Shown: piece after piece, positions 22,743 through 25,029 of the stretch | How the letters are laid out: every line of letters starts with the position of its first letter | Position numbering within the stretch: position 1 is the stretch's first letter | Assembly (NCBI GenBank): GCA_023422005.1 | Contig: JAEZSC010000149.1 | Location: forward strand, 1-25,029 | DNA length: 25,029 nucleotides | Reading direction: 5' to 3' | Origin: Bacillota bacterium | Lineage (GTDB): Bacteria > Bacillota > Clostridia > Christensenellales > UMGS416 | Translations under genes and position numbers: made by a program | Notes under the pieces: model-generated | What the model was told of the DNA's origin: nothing | Databases searched by the model: none | The model's input: only the letters and a program-made list of their open reading frames with translations

Positions 22743-22765
22743 ATCTGATCTATTTTACATCAGAT
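22743..22765 (-). promoter_or_regulatory. Palindromic operator centred on the -10 of the ECF operon
   Basis: ATCTGAT (22743-22749) and ATCAGAT (22759-22765) form a perfect 7-7 inverted repeat with a 9-base spacer. The spacer holds TAAAAT (minus strand, 22757-22752), a good -10 about 30 bases upstream of ecfA1. The -35 (TTTCCC) is weak. A repressor binding the arms would cover the -10. Confidence 0.5.
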
Positions 22766-22795
22766 GGGGAAAATGGGAAAGGGTGAGCGGAGGCT

Positions 22796-22833
22796 CTAAT
22801 CGTTTTGCCTTGATTACAAAGGGCAAAGGAAGC
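22796..22833. repeat. Imperfect direct repeat, left copy
   Basis: It matches 23121-23161 (TGCCTTGA-TACAAAGG-CAA-GGAAGCA core). On the minus strand this copy could encode ASFALCNQGKTI, close to ASLDLCIQGKETI of the small gene's N-terminus, so it may be a remnant of a second gene copy. Confidence 0.6.
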
Positions 22834-22857
22834 AGCACTGCCAGCTTATTAAGTACT

Positions 22858-23196
22858 CTAGTCAGAGAATTTTTCAAAAAGATGATCCAACTCAGATCTA
22901 TCAGATAGTACGCCGTTGCTTATAAACTTTTCAATTTCGATGCTTCCATCTATACAAAATTCTACTTCCCATCGTTGACCAGGTACAGCGATTTCGACCA
23001 TAATACTGTCTCTGACTTTGCTTAGTCGATAATAAATTTTACGGTTCTCCAGTTTATCGAGAAATTCGATAAGTTGTTTCATATTCTGCCCCTTTACCAA
23101 ATCGTTGTCTTGTGGTATCCCTATCGTTTCCTTGCCTTGAATACAAAGGTCAAGGGAAGCATCTTCGCTTTCTTGATAAACAACATTCTTGTCCAT
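22858..23196 (-). CDS. Small acidic protein of unknown function, accessory-looking gene
   Basis: The product has 112 residues and no named function. Residues 39-112 (from MKQLIEFLDKLENRKIYYRL) look like a compact stand-alone family of about 74 aa with the core 'IMVEIAVPGQRWEVEFCIDG' and a C-terminal 'ELDHLFEKFSD'; I believe similar small proteins occur in unrelated bacteria, but have not checked. Two starts are plausible: ATG at 23196 with GGAGGG upstream, and ATG at 23082 with AGGGG upstream. The DNA is clearly AT-richer than its neighbours (21 G+C in the 60 bases 22981-23040). Imperfect direct repeats at 22796-22833 and 23121-23161 point to acquisition or tandem duplication. It splits rplQ from the ECF operon. 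Confidence 0.65.
   Translation of the reverse strand: MDKNVVYQESEDASLDLCIQGKETIGIPQDNDLVKGQNMKQLIEFLDKLENRKIYYRLSKVRDSIMVEIAVPGQRWEVEFCIDGSIEIEKFISNGVLSDRSELDHLFEKFSD
23121..23161. repeat. Imperfect direct repeat, right copy
   Basis: Partner of 22796-22833. It lies in the N-terminal coding part of the small gene (residues about 12-25). Confidence 0.6.
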
Positions 23197-23380
23197 ACCA
23201 GCGCCCTCCGAAAATTTCCTTCTTTAAGAATAACAAAAAGAACCATTACGCCGCTACCGGTCTCTTGTCAGTATCCCCTTGCTGAACGGTATGTTTCTTG
23301 TGCCCCACTGGTCGCAACGGCTGGTCGGCATCGTTACTGCGGTTCACAGGCCGCTCTCATTAACATCAAATGATAGACAG

Positions 23381-23409
23381 GGAGATTCTTCGCTGCGCTC
23401 AGAATGACA
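23381..23409 (-). repeat. Short intergenic repeat containing CATTCTGAGCG / GAAGAATCTC
   Basis: On the minus strand the segment reads TGTCATTCTGAG, then CGCAGCGAAG, then AATCTC. I recall closely similar strings as dispersed intergenic repeats in many Clostridia and other gut bacteria, but only one copy is in this window. It directly abuts the terminator of the SGNH gene. Confidence 0.4.
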
Positions 23410-23443
23410 AAACGGGTTGTAGCCCAAGGCACAACCCGTTTTG
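23408..23443 (-). terminator. Terminator of the SGNH hydrolase gene
   Basis: A perfect 13 bp stem, CAAAACGGGTTGT (23408-23420) / ACAACCCGTTTTG (23431-23443), is extended by GCC/GGC in the loop. On the minus strand CCCGTTTTGTCATTCT follows the GC part. It starts 17 bases after the stop codon. Confidence 0.8.
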
Positions 23444-23460
23444 ATGGAAGAAATCAGTTT

Positions 23461-24153
23461 TTAGACCGGAATCAGTTCCCTGGCATACTCCTCGAATACG
23501 CTTTCCATCAACGCGTGCCCCTTCTCGTTGGGGTGGATGCCGTCGGCGCACATAAGGTCGGAATAGTTGCGCTGAGAGAGGAAGGCGTCCCGTACATCCA
23601 CCAGCGGACATGCGAACTGCCGGGCCAGGGTGCTCACGGCGTTGCTGTAGCGCTCATGCCAGCGGTAAATGTGGTGCACATCCCCCAGCCAGCGCAGGAT
23701 GTTGCGGGCATCGGCGCCGTTGCGGGTGATCCAGCGAAAATAACGTTCGGCGTCCAGCGGTGGCAGCGTGACCAGCACCGGCGTGATGCCGCGATCCTTA
23801 ATGCTCTGTATCATGCCGGAATAGCACGCAATGAAATCCTGCAAAGGCGTGTTGGGCTGGTGCTCGGCCTCGGGTTCCCGGGCCACCTCGTCCCAGTTGA
23901 AATCGCAGTCATTGCCGCCATATTCCAGCACCGCCGCCTCGAAGGCCGCGCCGCTCTCCAGCGTGCGCGAGAGGGACTTGGAGCCCTTGGGCGCCGTGGA
24001 GCCGAAGCGGGAGTTGTTGGCCACGGCGATGCCCAGGCGGCGGGAAAAGGTAGCGGCTGCATTGTCTGGCAGGATGGAGTAGCGCCCGTTGGCCTCGTTA
24101 AGCACCACGCCCTGCAACAGCGAATCGCCCCATATGGCGATGGATGGTTTCAT
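23461..24153 (-). CDS. SGNH/GDSL-family hydrolase
   Basis: A 230-residue esterase/lipase-like hydrolase without signal peptide, so cytoplasmic. The SGNH blocks are seen: GDSLLQG with nucleophile S11 (block I), 'YGGNDCDF' (N81, block III) and 'CADGIHPNEKGH' with D204 and H207 (block V). The block II Gly is probably within 'NNSRFGST' (46-53). The substrate is unknown. ATG at 24153 is preferred with GGTGA five bases upstream; a GTG at 24162 would add three residues. It has its own promoter (24183-24211) and terminator and sits as an insertion between rplQ and the ECF operon. Confidence 0.9.
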   Translation of the reverse strand: MKPSIAIWGDSLLQGVVLNEANGRYSILPDNAAATFSRRLGIAVANNSRFGSTAPKGSKSLSRTLESGAAFEAAVLEYGGNDCDFNWDEVAREPEAEHQPNTPLQDFIACYSGMIQSIKDRGITPVLVTLPPLDAERYFRWITRNGADARNILRWLGDVHHIYRWHERYSNAVSTLARQFACPLVDVRDAFLSQRNYSDLMCADGIHPNEKGHALMESVFEEYARELIPV

Positions 24154-24182
24154 GTATATCACCAGCCTTTGATCTTAGAAGA

Positions 24183-24211
24183 AGTATAACACCGCGCCTT
24201 GTAGTTTTCAA
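24183..24211 (-). promoter_or_regulatory. Promoter of the SGNH hydrolase gene
   Basis: On the minus strand TTGAAA (24211-24206), a 17 bp spacer and TATACT (24188-24183) lie about 30 bases upstream of the ATG. The -35 is within a short inverted repeat, GTAGT (24201-24205) / ACTAC (24213-24217), a possible operator. Confidence 0.7.
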
Positions 24212-24320
24212 TACTACATTGTGAAGTTCTTGTTAACTCTCCGTATCAAAAGTTTGCTCACATACTCCAAAACCCATACGCCATGCAGAAATGGGAGAAG
24301 CACAAAAGCCATTTGCCGAC

Positions 24321-24337
24321 GGCCGGTTCATCCGGCC
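24321..24337 (+). repeat. TTCAT-loop hairpin, copy 2
   Basis: GGCCGG-TTCAT-CCGGCC with flanks GAC before and TAGGAA after. It resembles, in the opposite orientation, the hairpin at 17509-17525. Confidence 0.4.
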
Positions 24338-24428
24338 TAGGAAGCATATTCACGGATAGAATCGCTCAAAAAAGCCCGCCGCAGCGAGCCAATCCTTTGG
24401 AAAAATGTATGTGCCGAAGAACAAAGAG

Positions 24429-24458
24429 GCCTCCCGGCGACCATTTTCGCCGGGAGGC
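24429..24458 (-). terminator. Terminator of the rpoA-rplQ transcript
   Basis: A perfect 11 bp stem, GCCTCCCGGCG (24429-24439) / CGCCGGGAGGC (24448-24458), has an 8 nt loop. On the minus strand CTCTTTGTTCTTC follows, a weak T-rich tail. It lies about 56 bases after the rplQ stop. Confidence 0.75.
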
Positions 24459-24484
24459 AACAATACTATTTGAGAGGCTTCAAA

Positions 24485-24513
24485 TCGCCGAGGCGCAACA
24501 GCGCCGAAGGCGA
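24485..24513 (-). repeat. Stop-proximal hairpin after rplQ
   Basis: TCGCC / GGCGA outside and GGCGC / GCGCC inside are separated by a small internal loop (GA / GAA). It starts one base after the stop codon and pairs with the terminator at 24429-24458 in the recurring tandem-hairpin layout. Confidence 0.65.
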
Positions 24514-24514
24514 A

Positions 24515-25027
24515 TCAGACCAGCTCGAGAATCACGAGCTCAGCCGCGTCTCCCACACGGGGGCCCAGCTTCAGGATGCGGGTGTAGCCGCCCTGGGTGC
24601 CCTTCTCTTCGCCGCGCTTCTTGTACTTGGGCGCGATCTCGCGGAACAGCTTCTCCACGACCGGGTTGCTGACACCGGCGGTGCGCTCCTTGTATGCGCT
24701 CTTGGTCTCCTTATCCTTCTTGGGCTCGGCATAGTTGTACAGCGTCTGCATGATCAGCCTGCGGGCGTGCAGCTTGCTGGCCGAGTCATTGGTTACGGTG
24801 ACTTCCTTGGTCTGGTTCTTCTCGTTGAAGACGCTCTTCTCCACCGTCTCGGTCTTATCAAACTCATGAATGGCCAGCGTGATCAGCTTTTCAGCCATCT
24901 TGCGGACTTCCTTGGCGCGGGCCTCGGTCGTCGTTATCTTGCCGTGCCAGATCAAATCCGTGGTCAGCGAGCGGAGCATCGCGACGCGCTGATCGGTGGG
25001 CCGGCCCAGCTTGCGGTGATTAGCCAT
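24515..25027 (-). CDS. rplQ: 50S ribosomal protein L17, extended form
   Basis: L17 is a core protein of the large subunit near the exit tunnel. The N-terminal block 'HRKLGRPTDQRVAMLRSLTTDLI' and C-terminal block 'GGYTRILKLGPRVGDAAELVILELV' are unmistakable. At 170 residues it is about 45-50 longer than usual (E. coli has 127, many Bacillota about 115-130). The extra residues form two insertions: one at about 58-84 (ETVEKSVFNEKNQTKEVTV), and one at about 98-120 (Lys/Glu-rich, AEPKKDKETKSAYKERTAG). The gene begins two bases from the right edge of the window; rpoA is expected just upstream. It is followed by a double-hairpin terminator. Confidence 0.97.
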   Translation of the reverse strand: MANHRKLGRPTDQRVAMLRSLTTDLIWHGKITTTEARAKEVRKMAEKLITLAIHEFDKTETVEKSVFNEKNQTKEVTVTNDSASKLHARRLIMQTLYNYAEPKKDKETKSAYKERTAGVSNPVVEKLFREIAPKYKKRGEEKGTQGGYTRILKLGPRVGDAAELVILELV

Positions 25028-25029
25028 GA

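Larger units (their letters stand above)
24154..24514. other. Intergenic region between rplQ and the SGNH gene (361 bp)
   Basis: It contains the SGNH promoter (24183-24211), a TTCAT-loop hairpin (24321-24337) and the two hairpins of the rplQ terminator module (24429-24458, 24485-24513). The rest, 24218-24310 and 24340-24425, shows nothing I recognise. Confidence 0.7.

Noticed and set aside
1..25029. CRISPR arrays, tRNA or rRNA genes
   Set aside because: No regularly spaced repeats and no tRNA or rRNA signature were found by reading both strands.

Overview
The window looks like a chromosomal segment of a GC-rich member of the Clostridia (Bacillota), probably an uncultured gut lineage. Three things suggest this: the rplQ / ecfA1-ecfA2-ecfT / truA neighbourhood typical of Bacillota, a lipoprotein class B penicillin-binding protein with an NTF2-like (MecA_N) domain, and strong GGAGG-type ribosome binding sites. 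The exact lineage is inference. No transposase, phage gene, CRISPR array, tRNA or rRNA was recognised.

Left part (1-4.6 kb): the 5' tip of a divergent gene at the very edge, then two plus-strand genes, a class B3 PBP and a cytoplasmic GH20 beta-N-acetylhexosaminidase. The GH20 gene is bracketed by inverted copies of a 53-55 bp double-hairpin repeat. Everything else to the right is on the minus strand.

Middle (4.6-16.4 kb, read right to left): a PlsC-like acyltransferase sits 4 nt inside the end of a tandem-GNAT gene, followed by an ABC exporter with a leader of three interlocking inverted repeats, a CPBP-family membrane protease, proA, hflK-hflC, and an OmpR-type response regulator / histidine kinase pair. 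A membrane-anchored protein of unknown function starts 2 nt after the kinase stop.

Right part (16.4-25 kb, read right to left): rplQ with an unusually long L17, an SGNH hydrolase, a small AT-rich gene between imperfect direct repeats, then a tightly packed run of ecfA1-ecfA2-ecfT, two GNATs, a YdcF-like (DUF218) protein and a histidyl-tRNA-synthetase-like paralogue. A 381 bp intergenic region separates this run from truA and folds, on paper, into a closed multibranch structure. It is the best candidate for an unannotated structured RNA or riboregulator.

Themes to follow up: (1) the structured region upstream of truA; (2) the switch-like ABC leader; (3) two identical extended -10 elements placed 6 nt before the ATG, suggesting leaderless mRNAs; (4) recurring hairpin modules after genes; (5) the HisRS-like paralogue in the ECF operon.
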